DNA from: Gammaproteobacteria bacterium
GTDB taxonomy: Bacteria > Pseudomonadota > Gammaproteobacteria > Pseudomonadales > Halieaceae
Length of the DNA: 62,638 nucleotides
Direction: 5' to 3'
Assembly (NCBI GenBank): GCA_030426545.1
Contig: JAUHYL010000016.1
Coordinates: forward strand, 1 to 62,638
The first letter of the stretch is position 1, and every line of letters starts with the position of its first letter. Below, piece by piece: positions 26,896-36,940 of this stretch. A program made the translations under genes and the position numbers. The notes under the pieces are model-generated. The model ran no database searches. It was not told the DNA's origin and saw only the letters and a list, made by a program, of their open reading frames with translations.

Positions 26896-29075
26896 CAACG
26901 ATAGGCGGCGGCACCAAGAAAATTCTCTACACGCTGAACACCGCGCGCAGGATAGGCCTGCTCAACTCAGCGCGGGCCCTTAACGCCAAAAACGCCTGCA
27001 AAGCCTGTGGGCTGGGAATGGGCGGCCAACGCGGCGGTATGACGAATGAACTGGGTGAGTTTCCCTCCGTCTGCAACAAGAGCGTGCAGGCCCAATCAAC
27101 GGATATCCAGCGGCCGATACCGGAGGACGTATTTCAGCACTCGCTAGAGGACTTTCGTGACCTCAGCGCACACGAGTTGGAACACCTGGGACGCCTCGGC
27201 AAGCCAATTTTCAAGGGGCCCGGTGACCACAAGTTCCACTACGTCGAGTGGGACTGGGCATTGCAGCGAACCGCTGACGCTTTCAGTGCTGCGCCGCCAG
27301 AGCGCACGTTCTTCTACAGTTCCGGCCGGTCCTCCAACGAAGCCGGCTTTGTACTGCAGCTGATGGCACGCCTTTACGGCACCAACAACATCAGTAACTG
27401 CTCCTATTACTGTCATCAGGCCACCGGCGAGGCGCTGGACAACACCATAGGGACGGGCACCGCCACCATCGAGCTGGAGGACATTGCCCGGTGTGACCTG
27501 TTCTTCCTGATCGGGGCCAACCCGGCGTCGAATCATCCGCGGCTGCTGCACCAACTGATTCAGTTACGCCGACGCGGCGGGAAAGTGATAGTGATCAACC
27601 CGCTTCGCGAAGCCGGGCTGGTACGTTTTGCCGCGCCGAAAATGGCCAGCTCACTGATCAAGGGAGGCGACGAGGTTGCCAGCCTCTATGTACAACCCAG
27701 AGCGGGTACCGATATCGCGCTGTTCAAAGCGCTGGCGCGCAGGTTGCTTGATCAGCACGCTATCGACAATGCATTTATCGAAAGCAGCACCACCGGGTTC
27801 CAAGCGCTACAAACTGCCCTGCTGCGGGAAGACATTGCCGACCTGCTGGTAACTTGCGGTGTTACCGGGGATGAACTGACGGCAGTGGCAGACGCGTATT
27901 GCGCAGCCGACAATGTGATTTTCGCCTGGGGCATGGGCATGACGCACCACGCGCACGGCGTCGAGAATATCGAATGGATCAGCAATCTCGCGCTGTTGCG
28001 CGGTATGGTCGGCAAGCGTTACGCCGGCCTGTTACCACTGCGCGGACACAGCAACGTACAGGGCATAGGCACCATCGGCGTAAAACCGGTACTACCCCAG
28101 GCCGTGTTTGAGCGCATCGAACGCGCCTTCGGTGTACAGCTACCACACCAGGCGGGGCTACACACCATGGCGTCTTTACAGCAGGCGCACAAGAAGCAGG
28201 TTGACGCGGCCTTGCTGATGGGCGGCAACCTGTTCGAGGCAACTCCGGACAGAGCCTGGGCTGAACAGGCGATGGACAACATCGGCTTCAAGGTTTTTAT
28301 GACCACAACCCTCAACCGTGGCCACGTATGCGGTGTCGACAGCGGCGCAACGCTGGTATTGCCGGTATGCGCGCGCGACGAGGAACCCGAGCCCACCACA
28401 CAGGAGTCCATGTTCAATTATGTGCGCCTCAGTGACGGCGGCATTCAGCGCATCGCTTCCGTGCGCTCCGAGGTGAGTATTCTGGCAGATATCGCACAGC
28501 GGTTACTGCCAGATTGTCCTGTCGACTTCAGCAGCTTCAAGCGACATCGCCGGGTGCGCGAGGCTATCGCCGAAGTTATACCCGGTATGGAGGCCCTCGC
28601 CGACATCGACATCGCGAGGCAGGAGTTTCACGTCGGCGGGCGCACCTTGCACACACCCGAGTTCAAAACGCCTGGCGGCAAGGCCAGCTTCATCGTCCCC
28701 GAGGCAAACAAGCCCGTCACATCACAGCGCCGGTTTACGCTGATGAGCATTCGTAGCGAGGGCCAGTTCAACTCCATTATCTATGAGGAGGCAGACAGCT
28801 ATCGCGGCGTGGCCCAGCGCTGGACAGTACTAATGAACGCGCTGGATGTGAAAGAACTGGGCCTTGCTGAGGGAGACCGGGTAGACCTGCTGTCGGACAC
28901 GGGCAGCATGTGCGCGGTGACTATCAAGCTCTTCGATATTCCGCGCGGCAATGTCGCAGCCTACTACCCCGAGGCCAACTGCCTCACCACCCGCAACTGC
29001 GATCCACGCAGCCACACGCCGCCGTTTAAATCCGTGCCGGTATCGTTGCGCCCAGCAGATCGCAGCACGGTCTGA
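26892..29075 (+). CDS. Molybdopterin oxidoreductase, FdhF/YdeP-like
   Basis: The 727-residue protein has the catalytic-subunit layout of the DMSO-reductase family. An N-terminal Cys region (ACKACGLGMGGQRGGM, then SVCNKS) comes first. Next are the molybdenum-site Cys-His in NCSYYCHQATGEAL and nucleotide-binding blocks IGANPASNHPR and AWGMGMTHHAHGVENI. The C-terminal domain (MSIRSEGQFNS, YYPEANCLT) closes it. Only three or four cysteines are available near the N-terminus, spaced CxxC, so a normal four-Cys [4Fe-4S] ligand set is not evident. The YdeP branch has no firmly assigned substrate. GTG is the start, coupled to the SGNH gene (GTGA). Confidence 0.85.
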   Translation: MTTIGGGTKKILYTLNTARRIGLLNSARALNAKNACKACGLGMGGQRGGMTNELGEFPSVCNKSVQAQSTDIQRPIPEDVFQHSLEDFRDLSAHELEHLGRLGKPIFKGPGDHKFHYVEWDWALQRTADAFSAAPPERTFFYSSGRSSNEAGFVLQLMARLYGTNNISNCSYYCHQATGEALDNTIGTGTATIELEDIARCDLFFLIGANPASNHPRLLHQLIQLRRRGGKVIVINPLREAGLVRFAAPKMASSLIKGGDEVASLYVQPRAGTDIALFKALARRLLDQHAIDNAFIESSTTGFQALQTALLREDIADLLVTCGVTGDELTAVADAYCAADNVIFAWGMGMTHHAHGVENIEWISNLALLRGMVGKRYAGLLPLRGHSNVQGIGTIGVKPVLPQAVFERIERAFGVQLPHQAGLHTMASLQQAHKKQVDAALLMGGNLFEATPDRAWAEQAMDNIGFKVFMTTTLNRGHVCGVDSGATLVLPVCARDEEPEPTTQESMFNYVRLSDGGIQRIASVRSEVSILADIAQRLLPDCPVDFSSFKRHRRVREAIAEVIPGMEALADIDIARQEFHVGGRTLHTPEFKTPGGKASFIVPEANKPVTSQRRFTLMSIRSEGQFNSIIYEEADSYRGVAQRWTVLMNALDVKELGLAEGDRVDLLSDTGSMCAVTIKLFDIPRGNVAAYYPEANCLTTRNCDPRSHTPPFKSVPVSLRPADRSTV

Positions 29076-29167
29076 TCCAGCGGGACGATGGCCGCACTTG
29101 CATCGGCGACGCTGCGGTTCATAATCCCCAACGGACACTTCGATTGCCACTCTTCAGAAGGTTATCC

Positions 29168-31285
29168 ATGCGTGTAGCCAGGATCATGCTGCGACTCTTG
29201 CTGATATTACTGCTCATCGGTCTGCTGTGCGTAGTCGGCGCGTTGAGCTTTCTCCACTCGGGCGACCTGAACCGTCATACGGAACAGGTTGAAGCACTGG
29301 TGGAAAGTATCACTGGCAGGGCACTGGCGATTGATGGGGCCATCGATGTTGATCTCTGGCCACTCCTTACCCTGCGGGCAGAGAACCTGTCTCTGGCCAA
29401 TGCTCACTGGGGAAGTGCAGCAGCCATGGCCCGGGTCGCCAGCGTGGAGTTGCGGGTCACTCCCCTGTCACTGCTGCACGGCCCAATCGACATTCGTGAC
29501 CTGAAGCTGCAGGACACCTGGATTCTTCTCGAGGAAGGGCCCGACGGGCAGAGCAATTGGGCACTGGGCACGCCGACGGAGGCGACTGAAACCGATGCCA
29601 GCTGGTCAGCCAGCGAGCTTCCGGTAACGCTGCAACGGGCTGAGATCAGCTCGTTGGTGGTGCAGCAGAGCAGCGGCGATGCGCAGAACGAATTGCTGTC
29701 GCTCACAACGCTGCAGGTGGAAACACAGGACGCCGCCAGCATGATCGAGGCTGACGGCATGCTGGGTGAATTACCGCTGAATCTCAGCATCAGCGGACAA
29801 CGTGAGGCATCGCGCGCAACCGCTGCCCTGAAGGGCTCGCTGGGCGAGCTCAACCTCGAAGGCAGCGTTGAACACGTTGACGACCAACTCACCGCCTCGG
29901 CCACGCTCACGGGCCTGCGCAAGTTTGCCCTGCAACTGGCGTTACCGGAAGTGCCCGACGTTGAGCTGAACGTCAACGCCGCAGCGACGACTGACAAAGG
30001 GCTCAGTCTGTCCTCACTCTCTCTCGCCGCCGCGAATACCCGGATTGAGGTGACTGGCCCCATCGTCCTGGGTGAGACGCAACACGCCCTGCAGATCAGC
30101 GGCGCCGGAGACGATCTCAGCCAGTGGTCAGCCGCGCTGCCTGCCCTCGCCTTCAGCCTGAAGGGCGAACTGCACACCCAACCCGGGCAGTTGCAGATTG
30201 ACGCCCTGGAAGTAAAGGTTGATAACAGCGATCTGGTCATCGATGCAACGCTGGAGAGCGGAGCACGCCCTGCCCTGCGTGGCAATCTCTCGTCGAAGCA
30301 GTTTGACCTCACCCGGTTTACGAGCGCAGCGCCTGAAAACGCCGCCCAACCCAGCCGATACGTCTTCACGACGGAGCCTCTACCGCTGGATGCACTGGCC
30401 GGGCAACGGGTAGCGCTGCAGCTCAAGGTCCAAACCCTGATTACCGCCATCGATAACCTGCTCGATGTAGACGTTTCGATGGACCTCAACGACGGCCAGT
30501 TGGACGCCCGGCTGGATTTTCTGGGCGAGCACGGCGGCAGAGGTACCGCCCGCACCCTGCTGCAGGTCACCGACACAATAGAAGCACTGGAGCTTGCGGT
30601 AAACGCCCGCGACCTGCGTATTAATCTGGCTTCAGGGGACGATGCTTCCGCCGGCGACATTCCCCCCGTGAGCCTCAGCGTAAACCTGCGCAGCAAGGGA
30701 CGCTCGGCGCGCGAGCTGGCGGCAAACAGCAACGGCCGCGTACTGTTGACCATGGATGAAGGACTGGTGAACAACGCGCTGGTAGGCCGATTTTCGGGCG
30801 ACATCATGACGCAGCTGTTCAGCATGCTGAATCCCTTCGCCAAGCAGCAGGCCCTATCCCGGTTTGAGTGCGCGTTGATCGCCTTTGCCATCACCGATGG
30901 CAAAGGCGAGATGAAACCGATTGTCTACCAGGACAGAAAAGTGCTGGTGGTCGCGTCCGGCGAGTTGGACCTGAACACAGAGGCGGTCAACCTGGTATTC
31001 AAAACGCAGCCACGTGAAGGTGTCGGTGTCACCGCGGACATGTTTGTCACGCCCTTCGTCGCGGCGGGAGGCACGATGGCCAATCCCACCCTCAGCCTCA
31101 ATAAAAAAGGAGCGTTACTCCATGGCGGCCTTGCAGCAATGACCGGGGGCCTGTCGCTGTTTGCGCAGGCCGCGCTGGACCGACTGGAAGGTGAACGAGA
31201 CTACTGCAATACCCTGCAACAACAGCCTGCGTTCGTGCACCCCCCTCTGCAGCCAAGCACAAAAGCACCGGCTGCGACTGAGTAA
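29168..31285 (+). CDS. AsmA-family envelope protein
   Basis: The 705-residue protein has one N-terminal TM helix (IMLRLLLILLLIGLLCVVGAL). A long periplasmic region begins with the AsmA pattern ITGRALAIDGAIDVDLWPLL and LSLANAHWGS. The C-terminal AsmA_2-like part has NGRVLLTMDEGLVNNALVG and ELDLNTEAVNLVFKTQPREG. The ATG lies 6 nt after AGAAGG; an upstream in-frame TTG is rejected. AsmA-like proteins bridge inner and outer membranes and move or regulate phospholipids. It is one more envelope-lipid gene in this window, but it sits apart from the MMPL cassettes. Confidence 0.88.
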   Translation: MRVARIMLRLLLILLLIGLLCVVGALSFLHSGDLNRHTEQVEALVESITGRALAIDGAIDVDLWPLLTLRAENLSLANAHWGSAAAMARVASVELRVTPLSLLHGPIDIRDLKLQDTWILLEEGPDGQSNWALGTPTEATETDASWSASELPVTLQRAEISSLVVQQSSGDAQNELLSLTTLQVETQDAASMIEADGMLGELPLNLSISGQREASRATAALKGSLGELNLEGSVEHVDDQLTASATLTGLRKFALQLALPEVPDVELNVNAAATTDKGLSLSSLSLAAANTRIEVTGPIVLGETQHALQISGAGDDLSQWSAALPALAFSLKGELHTQPGQLQIDALEVKVDNSDLVIDATLESGARPALRGNLSSKQFDLTRFTSAAPENAAQPSRYVFTTEPLPLDALAGQRVALQLKVQTLITAIDNLLDVDVSMDLNDGQLDARLDFLGEHGGRGTARTLLQVTDTIEALELAVNARDLRINLASGDDASAGDIPPVSLSVNLRSKGRSARELAANSNGRVLLTMDEGLVNNALVGRFSGDIMTQLFSMLNPFAKQQALSRFECALIAFAITDGKGEMKPIVYQDRKVLVVASGELDLNTEAVNLVFKTQPREGVGVTADMFVTPFVAAGGTMANPTLSLNKKGALLHGGLAAMTGGLSLFAQAALDRLEGERDYCNTLQQQPAFVHPPLQPSTKAPAATE

Positions 31286-31360
31286 GGGCTCGTACCACAC
31301 GCCCTCCGAGCACAGACCGTGAGCAGACCCGCGCCGCCGGGTGAGCGGCAGGGTCTTCCG

Positions 31361-32026
31361 CTAACGCCCCGTGGCTTTGTCCAGGCCCTCGCGCATCAGC
31401 AGCGCCCAGCGCTTGAGAGCGCGTGATGCATCGGCGCGGTTGGTCACACCGTTGGTCCACTGCAGCCGGCCCGTATCCATGCCACGGCGTCTGTCAATAA
31501 TGCGCGCCAGCACCTCGCCGCTGCCGCCGTCTCGCAGCTCAAGCTGGAGCGTCATCTCTCCGGAGGACGTGGTATAGGTACGACTCATGCCGGGACTCAT
31601 CGTATCAGGCGCCGCAATGTCCAGGTTCACGATGTGCGGCTCCACCAGCAGTACACCGGGGCCACCGGATTCAGCCATGGCATAGGCTGGCGCCTCACTC
31701 AAGGCCGCGGTGAAATATTCGTCACAGAGTGCGCTCAAACTGGCTTGCACCTTTTCCACGTCTTTTTCACTCACGCGCCTGCTGACGTCAACGCGGTTGT
31801 TATTCTGATCGCGCAACCAGTTTTTACGAAAAGACACGTCACAGTTGCTGAGTGCAATGCTCGAATAGCCCGTCAGCTCAGCACCGGGGCGCAGGTAGAC
31901 GTCCTGGAAGCGGGTGTCGGGCTGCAGTTCCAGCCCATCCTCGCTGACCTGCGGTGCAGTGTTGGCGCAGGCGTAAAGAAAGACAGTGGTTGCCACGGCC
32001 AGCGCAGCTCTCCAGATAGTGCTCAT
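31361..32026 (-). CDS. DUF3313-type lipoprotein
   Basis: The 221-residue protein has lipobox FLYAC. The mature part has the DUF3313 pattern FQDVYLRPGAELTGYSSIAL, LVEPHIVNLDIAAPD and a repeat-like GEMTLQLELRDGGSGEVLAR. GGAGG lies upstream of the ATG at 32026; the frame stays open further upstream without a ribosome site. It converges on AsmA (76 bp between stops). The family has no assigned function. Confidence 0.8.
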   Translation of the reverse strand: MSTIWRAALAVATTVFLYACANTAPQVSEDGLELQPDTRFQDVYLRPGAELTGYSSIALSNCDVSFRKNWLRDQNNNRVDVSRRVSEKDVEKVQASLSALCDEYFTAALSEAPAYAMAESGGPGVLLVEPHIVNLDIAAPDTMSPGMSRTYTTSSGEMTLQLELRDGGSGEVLARIIDRRRGMDTGRLQWTNGVTNRADASRALKRWALLMREGLDKATGR

Positions 32027-32120
32027 GGGTGTTTCCTCCGGGTTCAGGTCGGCGACCTGCAAATTCTATTCTAATTGGCCAATGAGATGCAGCTATTGCG
32101 CTCAGGGAAAACAGCTTTAA

Positions 32121-32145
32121 CGGCTGCGAGAACTCCCCGCAGCCG
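32121..32145. repeat. 8-bp inverted repeat upstream of the DUF3313 gene
   Basis: CGGCTGCG and CGCAGCCG pair perfectly around a 9-nt loop. No T-run follows on either strand at terminator distance. It lies in the 420-bp divergent gap between the lipoprotein and the ceramidase-like gene, where no other structure was found. It could be an operator or an RNA hairpin. Confidence 0.35.
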
Positions 32146-32446
32146 CTCAATGAGACTAGCCACATTGATCAGATTTGCCAGCCTGCAGTAAGTTCAATCT
32201 CCCGGGGTGTAACCTGGCTCAACAGACCGGAAGGGCGCAGGCGCGATACACGCGGAAAACGCACTTCTTCCGACCTCTGAGCCTGTCTCCAACTGACCCC
32301 GGTGCAGAGCAGTGTGCCGCCAGAGGACGGTGTTTGACAGCCACACCTCGCATAGTGAATCATCACTCGTCAGGCCAGGATTCCAAGGTAACCGGGGCAC
32401 CACAACCTCGGGTTTAGACCGGGCCTCCACCGCTGCAGGAGCGTCA

Positions 32447-33163
32447 ATGGAAGACCTACCAAATTATGGCCTGGCCAATACCGTCACGGGATTCGCAACG
32501 CTATTTTCCGGCATCCTGCCCCTCGTTCTGACGCGTCTGATGGGCTCGCAGCCGTCGCGCTGGGTATTCGCCTACTGGATGATTGTGGTTACCGGGGTTT
32601 TCACCGTCACGCTGCACGGCTTTGGTGAAACCAATCCGGTGTGGGGCGAGCGCTGGTTCTGGGGCTTTCTCGATACCGGCAGCAACATCGTGGTTGCCTG
32701 GGCAGTTGCGCTGGCCATACTGGGGGATTTTGCCAGTGCGGCAACACGCCGCTGGGCCATACCGCTGCTCAGCTTGCTGATGCTGGTGGGCGTGGGGTGG
32801 CACTACTATGATCGCATGCCGGAAACGGTGCGCATCATGGTGATTCCATTGGGAGACTGGGGCGGTTTTTACCCGGGCGAAACGTGGTTGATCGCGTTTT
32901 CCTGGTTTAACGTGGGATTGTTTGTGCGCTACTGGCGTTCCATTGCGGCGCCCGCAAAGCCCCTGCTGCTGTGGTCCTACGGCCTACTGTTTGTGGGCAT
33001 GCTGCTGGCTTCTGCCAGCAACCGATATATTGCCTACCCGTTCATATCAGTCCACGCCTTGTGGCACCTGGTCAGCGCCTACTCGTTTATCTTCCTCTGG
33101 GCATTCAACCATCAGCGCTTTTGCATGCAAGGTAAGACCGACGCCAACCCGCCCATGGCGTAG
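32447..33163 (+). CDS. Seven-TM membrane protein, ceramidase/CREST-superfamily-like
   Basis: The 238-residue protein is almost entirely hydrophobic, with about seven TM helices. Polar residues inside helices match a CREST-type metal-hydrolase site: His57 in LHGFGE, Asp76 in FLDTGSN and HxxxH at 203-207 (HALWHLVSAYSF). Alkaline ceramidases and PAQR proteins share this arrangement of His and Asp. It may therefore cleave amide-linked lipids in the membrane. AGGAG sits 5 nt before the chosen ATG; an earlier in-frame start gives an unlikely polar extension. The assignment is by motif only. Confidence 0.6.
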   Translation: MEDLPNYGLANTVTGFATLFSGILPLVLTRLMGSQPSRWVFAYWMIVVTGVFTVTLHGFGETNPVWGERWFWGFLDTGSNIVVAWAVALAILGDFASAATRRWAIPLLSLLMLVGVGWHYYDRMPETVRIMVIPLGDWGGFYPGETWLIAFSWFNVGLFVRYWRSIAAPAKPLLLWSYGLLFVGMLLASASNRYIAYPFISVHALWHLVSAYSFIFLWAFNHQRFCMQGKTDANPPMA

Positions 33164-33195
33164 CCCGCGATGAACGGTGGGCTCACCGCGCAGGG

Positions 33196-35607
33196 CTACA
33201 AGTCTACGCGCAACGTCACGCCTACTCTCCGCCCCTCACCCACTGAGGCCTGTGCACCGCTCAGATAGGTCTCCAGATTATTGGTGCCGTAGCGGTATTC
33301 TTCGTCTGCCAGGTTTTCAACAAACAACTGCGCTGTGTACCTGCCCAGCGCCACACCAAAACGCAGATTGACGAGCTCATAGGAAGGATTAAGCCGCCGG
33401 GGGTTATCAGCTACGTCCGATTGAATGTCGTCCATGTAGGAGTATTCGGCCTGCAGATAGGGCAGCATGTCCTGGCGAGTGACCGACCAGGTGCCAAAAT
33501 CATAACGAGCGACTGCTGAAAACGTATGATCGGGAGAATTGGGTACGTCATTGCCAGAAGCGTCAATGCGATCGCCATCGAGAGTGCCTGCATCCTGAAA
33601 GTCACCGAATTCGGCGTCCAGATAGCCGTAGGTCAGCGTTAGCTGGAGCTTGTCGGAGAGCTGCCAAGCCAGATCCAATTCTATGCCAAGGTTTTCAGCC
33701 TCGGAGGCATTTTGCACAATCTGGCGCTGCGTGATCGGGTCCTGCGTACGAATCTGAATATCCTGCCAATCCATGTAAAACAGTGCGATCCCGGCGCGCA
33801 ACTTGCCATCAAGCATTGCGCCCTTGGCACCGATTTCGTAATTGGTAATGGTTTCCTGCTCAAAGCTGCTCTCGTCACGCGGTGTAGCCGGGTTGTCTGC
33901 CACCGGGTTCGGGCCACCGGAACGGAATCCCGAAGACACGCTGCCATACACATTGGTGTTGTCGCTTAGCGCATACACCGCCGCCAGGCGTGGTGAAAAG
34001 TCATCAAAGGTGTCAGCAACCCCCGGGTTGCTCTCACGCGGTGCGAACGGATCCGCGAGCGGGCCCTCCACGCGGTAGCCGGAAATATCCTCCTCTGTGT
34101 AACGTGCTCCAAAACTGACATCCAGCCGATCGGTCAGCGCGTAGGTAACATCGAAAAACAGCGCAGCAGATCGCACGTCGCTGCCAAAATCGACGTTTTC
34201 CCAGAGCCCGAAATTGCTGTTCACTCCAATAACATAGGGTTGAAAACCGTCTGCCGGTGCAGTGGGGCAGCCGGGGACGCCGGATGCGCCACCAATGCAG
34301 AAAAAGGCGATATTGAAGGGATCGATGCCCACCCCGGGTAGCGGGTTGGTCGCAAACGGATCAGACGCGAGATGGTCAGTAAACTGGTGTTGGTCGACCT
34401 CATCTTCGCCGTAGTAGATGCCGGCCAGCCATGTAAGTTTTTCGTGCTCGCCGGAAAGGCGCGCCTCGACGCTGAAGGCTTCAAAGTCCACCGCCCTGAG
34501 AACGGTGAAGGACGGGTTGGCTGAGAAGTCGCCTTCACCTTCGCGGACGTAGGAATTGTCGATATAGCCAGCGACTACCGTCAGATTTGTCTCGCCCAGT
34601 TCCTGTTGATAGCGACCATTGAAAATTGAGGTCTCATTGTCGCTGGGCGCACCGATATCCGTACTCATGTCACGCGCGTTGTCAGGGAAAACGCCGTTGG
34701 GCGTAGGCGGCTCAGCGCCAATCACGCCTGCGATTTCGTTGATGTTCAGCGCTTCGCCAGACAGCGCACTCACCAGTTCCTCCAGCGTCTCGATAGACGT
34801 GCTGTTGTTTCCCGTGGGTACGAAGCCGGGCAACTCCTGTGTCTGGTCGGAAAAACTGGCAGACAGATCAAGGGTGCTACTGTCGCTGGGGTGCCAGCGC
34901 AACGCTACCCGCAACCCCTTGTTTTCCGTCGCATTCGCGTCACCATGCGGGCCCTGCTGATCCAGAAAGCCCTCACTCTCGTCATAATAGCCGAGCACAC
35001 GCAGGGCGGCCGTATCGCCGAGTGGCTGGTTGACACTAGCCTCCAGACCAAGGGTATCGAAACTGGAATATTCGACCCTGACATGGCCGCTGCGCGACGA
35101 TGAATCCGGCTTGATGGTGGTAATGCTGACGGCACCACCCACGGTATTTCGGCCGAAAAACGTACCCTGGGGGCCACGCAGCACTTCAATGCGCTGCGCA
35201 TCCTGCAATTGCGTATCGACAGTACGCGCCAGCAGGTTGGGAGCAATATTGAACTCGTCGATGTACATACCCACAGAATTGCCGACACCTCCGCGGGATA
35301 TGGGGCCGACGCCACGAATGGAAAATCGCACATCCGAGCGATCACCCGAGGGATTGCTGAAGGATAGATTCGGCGAGCGCACAGCATAATCACTCAACCT
35401 GTACAGGCGTGATTCTTCGATATCCCGTGCGCTGAATGCGGTAATTGATGCCGGCACATCGAACAGCGACTGCTCCCGCTTCTGGGCAGTTACAATTATC
35501 TCCTCCAGTTGAGAAAGGGCGGCAATCGGGGTGAACAAAGTCAGCAGTCCAGCCAGCAGAGCAGTTCGTCTGACAGGATCGGTTACCAGGTATCGAAGGA
35601 TGAACAT
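33196..35607 (-). CDS. TonB-dependent outer-membrane receptor
   Basis: The 803-residue protein has a signal sequence and a TonB-box-like LEEIIVTAQKREQSL. A plug domain follows (VPASITAFSARDI, RIEVLRGPQGTFFGRNTVGG), then a 22-strand-type barrel ending VGVTLRVDL. The ATG at 35607 follows GGGAG at 8 nt; a longer frame exists without a ribosome site. This plug subtype is abundant in marine and sphingomonad-like bacteria and takes up siderophores, glycans or hydrophobic compounds. The substrate is not identifiable. It converges on the ceramidase-like gene with 32 bp between stops. Confidence 0.93.
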   Translation of the reverse strand: MFILRYLVTDPVRRTALLAGLLTLFTPIAALSQLEEIIVTAQKREQSLFDVPASITAFSARDIEESRLYRLSDYAVRSPNLSFSNPSGDRSDVRFSIRGVGPISRGGVGNSVGMYIDEFNIAPNLLARTVDTQLQDAQRIEVLRGPQGTFFGRNTVGGAVSITTIKPDSSSRSGHVRVEYSSFDTLGLEASVNQPLGDTAALRVLGYYDESEGFLDQQGPHGDANATENKGLRVALRWHPSDSSTLDLSASFSDQTQELPGFVPTGNNSTSIETLEELVSALSGEALNINEIAGVIGAEPPTPNGVFPDNARDMSTDIGAPSDNETSIFNGRYQQELGETNLTVVAGYIDNSYVREGEGDFSANPSFTVLRAVDFEAFSVEARLSGEHEKLTWLAGIYYGEDEVDQHQFTDHLASDPFATNPLPGVGIDPFNIAFFCIGGASGVPGCPTAPADGFQPYVIGVNSNFGLWENVDFGSDVRSAALFFDVTYALTDRLDVSFGARYTEEDISGYRVEGPLADPFAPRESNPGVADTFDDFSPRLAAVYALSDNTNVYGSVSSGFRSGGPNPVADNPATPRDESSFEQETITNYEIGAKGAMLDGKLRAGIALFYMDWQDIQIRTQDPITQRQIVQNASEAENLGIELDLAWQLSDKLQLTLTYGYLDAEFGDFQDAGTLDGDRIDASGNDVPNSPDHTFSAVARYDFGTWSVTRQDMLPYLQAEYSYMDDIQSDVADNPRRLNPSYELVNLRFGVALGRYTAQLFVENLADEEYRYGTNNLETYLSGAQASVGEGRRVGVTLRVDL

Positions 35608-35761
35608 GGAAAAAACTCCCGCAAACAGTCGCTTTATTATAGGAGGAGCGTTCGGCCGCAAAAAAACCGGCGCCGGCCGTAACGAACGCTACCGAAGGTA
35701 CTTAACTTAAACCAGGGAGCATGCCCAATGCCAGGGCGCGGCTAACCACCAAGGGCACACG

Positions 35762-36727
35762 TCAAGCGCGCTTTTCGCTTGCTGTTGCATTCGGCAGCAG
35801 CGTATCACCGGCGCGCTCATACCAGTGTTGCAACCCCGACCAGATATCCTGTGCAGTTTCGGCAAACCAGAACAATTCGCGGTCCTCCGGATCGATGACG
35901 CCTTCCTCCACCAGAAAGTCAAAATCCACCGCCCGACGCCAGAAACTCTCGCCCACCAGTACCACCGGCAGCGGTTTGATTTTGCGGGTTTGGATCAACG
36001 TCAGTGTTTCAAACAGTTCGTCCAGGGTGCCGTATCCGCCCGGGAACGCTATCAGCGCCCGCGCACGCAACATGAAGTGCAGCTTGCGCAATGCAAAATA
36101 GTTGAATTGAAAGCACAGCTCGGGCGAGACGTAGGCATTGGGAAACTGCTCGCGCGGCAGAGTAATGTTGAGACCAATGGATTTGGCATCCGCCTCCGCT
36201 GCACCACGATTAGCCGCTTCCATGATGCCCGGACCACCGCCGGTTACCACCACCAACCGCGAATCGCCAGGCCCCTCTCCCGCTCGCGCCACCAGGTGGG
36301 AAAACTCACGCGCGACGTCATAGTAGTGACTCTTGGACTGCACGCGACGCGCCAGTTCGAGGCGCCGGGCCAGTTGACGATCGTCGGGGCTGACCGCCAG
36401 TTCTTCTTCCAGCGCCTTCGTTTCCGCTGCACAGCGTGCCGGCTCAGGTATGCGTGTGCCTCCAAATACGACAATGGTGTACTCGACCCCGTGCTCACGC
36501 ATCAGCAGTTCGGGCTTCAGGTAATCCAGCTGCAGGCGCACACTGCGAGCGTCGTTGCCACCCAGGAACGACGTATCCATGATTGCGGGAATGTACGAGT
36601 TCGATTGAAGAATTGCCTCGATCTGCTCAGCCTCCTCCCTGACCTTGGCCACTTCGGTCGCGGTGTCACCGGGCAGGCGCTGCCGGCGACGTGTGGGATG
36701 CGGGGGTTCCGGTACGTTCTTATTCAT
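35762..36727 (-). CDS. LOG-family Rossmann-fold protein (nucleoside monophosphate phosphoribohydrolase-like)
   Basis: The 321-residue protein carries both LOG signatures: GGGPGIMEAANRGAAEA and FPGGYGTLDELFETLTL (PGGxGTxxE). The N-terminal ~100 residues (RRRQRLPGDTATEVAKVREE, and the arginine/glutamate-rich helix before YDVAREF) form an extension seen in larger LOG-like proteins. These enzymes release the base from 5'-monophosphate nucleotides. The start is uncertain: ATG at 36727 is chosen, and an in-frame upstream start would add 39 residues without a ribosome site. Confidence 0.82.
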   Translation of the reverse strand: MNKNVPEPPHPTRRRQRLPGDTATEVAKVREEAEQIEAILQSNSYIPAIMDTSFLGGNDARSVRLQLDYLKPELLMREHGVEYTIVVFGGTRIPEPARCAAETKALEEELAVSPDDRQLARRLELARRVQSKSHYYDVAREFSHLVARAGEGPGDSRLVVVTGGGPGIMEAANRGAAEADAKSIGLNITLPREQFPNAYVSPELCFQFNYFALRKLHFMLRARALIAFPGGYGTLDELFETLTLIQTRKIKPLPVVLVGESFWRRAVDFDFLVEEGVIDPEDRELFWFAETAQDIWSGLQHWYERAGDTLLPNATASEKRA

Positions 36728-36940
36728 AGGCTCTCGCTGCTTCGATACAGGTTGCAGGGTGCGGGACGCGACCGACGCGGTGGACAAGCGCAGGCCCGGG
36801 CAGGCCCGCGCCCGAAACCCACTTTTTTGGGCCAGTTGCTGCACCGGTAATCACCCCGGTCACCGTAAGATAACTGTGGTTGTAATCCCAACACAATGGT
36901 CTAGTGTATGGGAGACGAGCCGATTCAAGAGGTACCGGGC

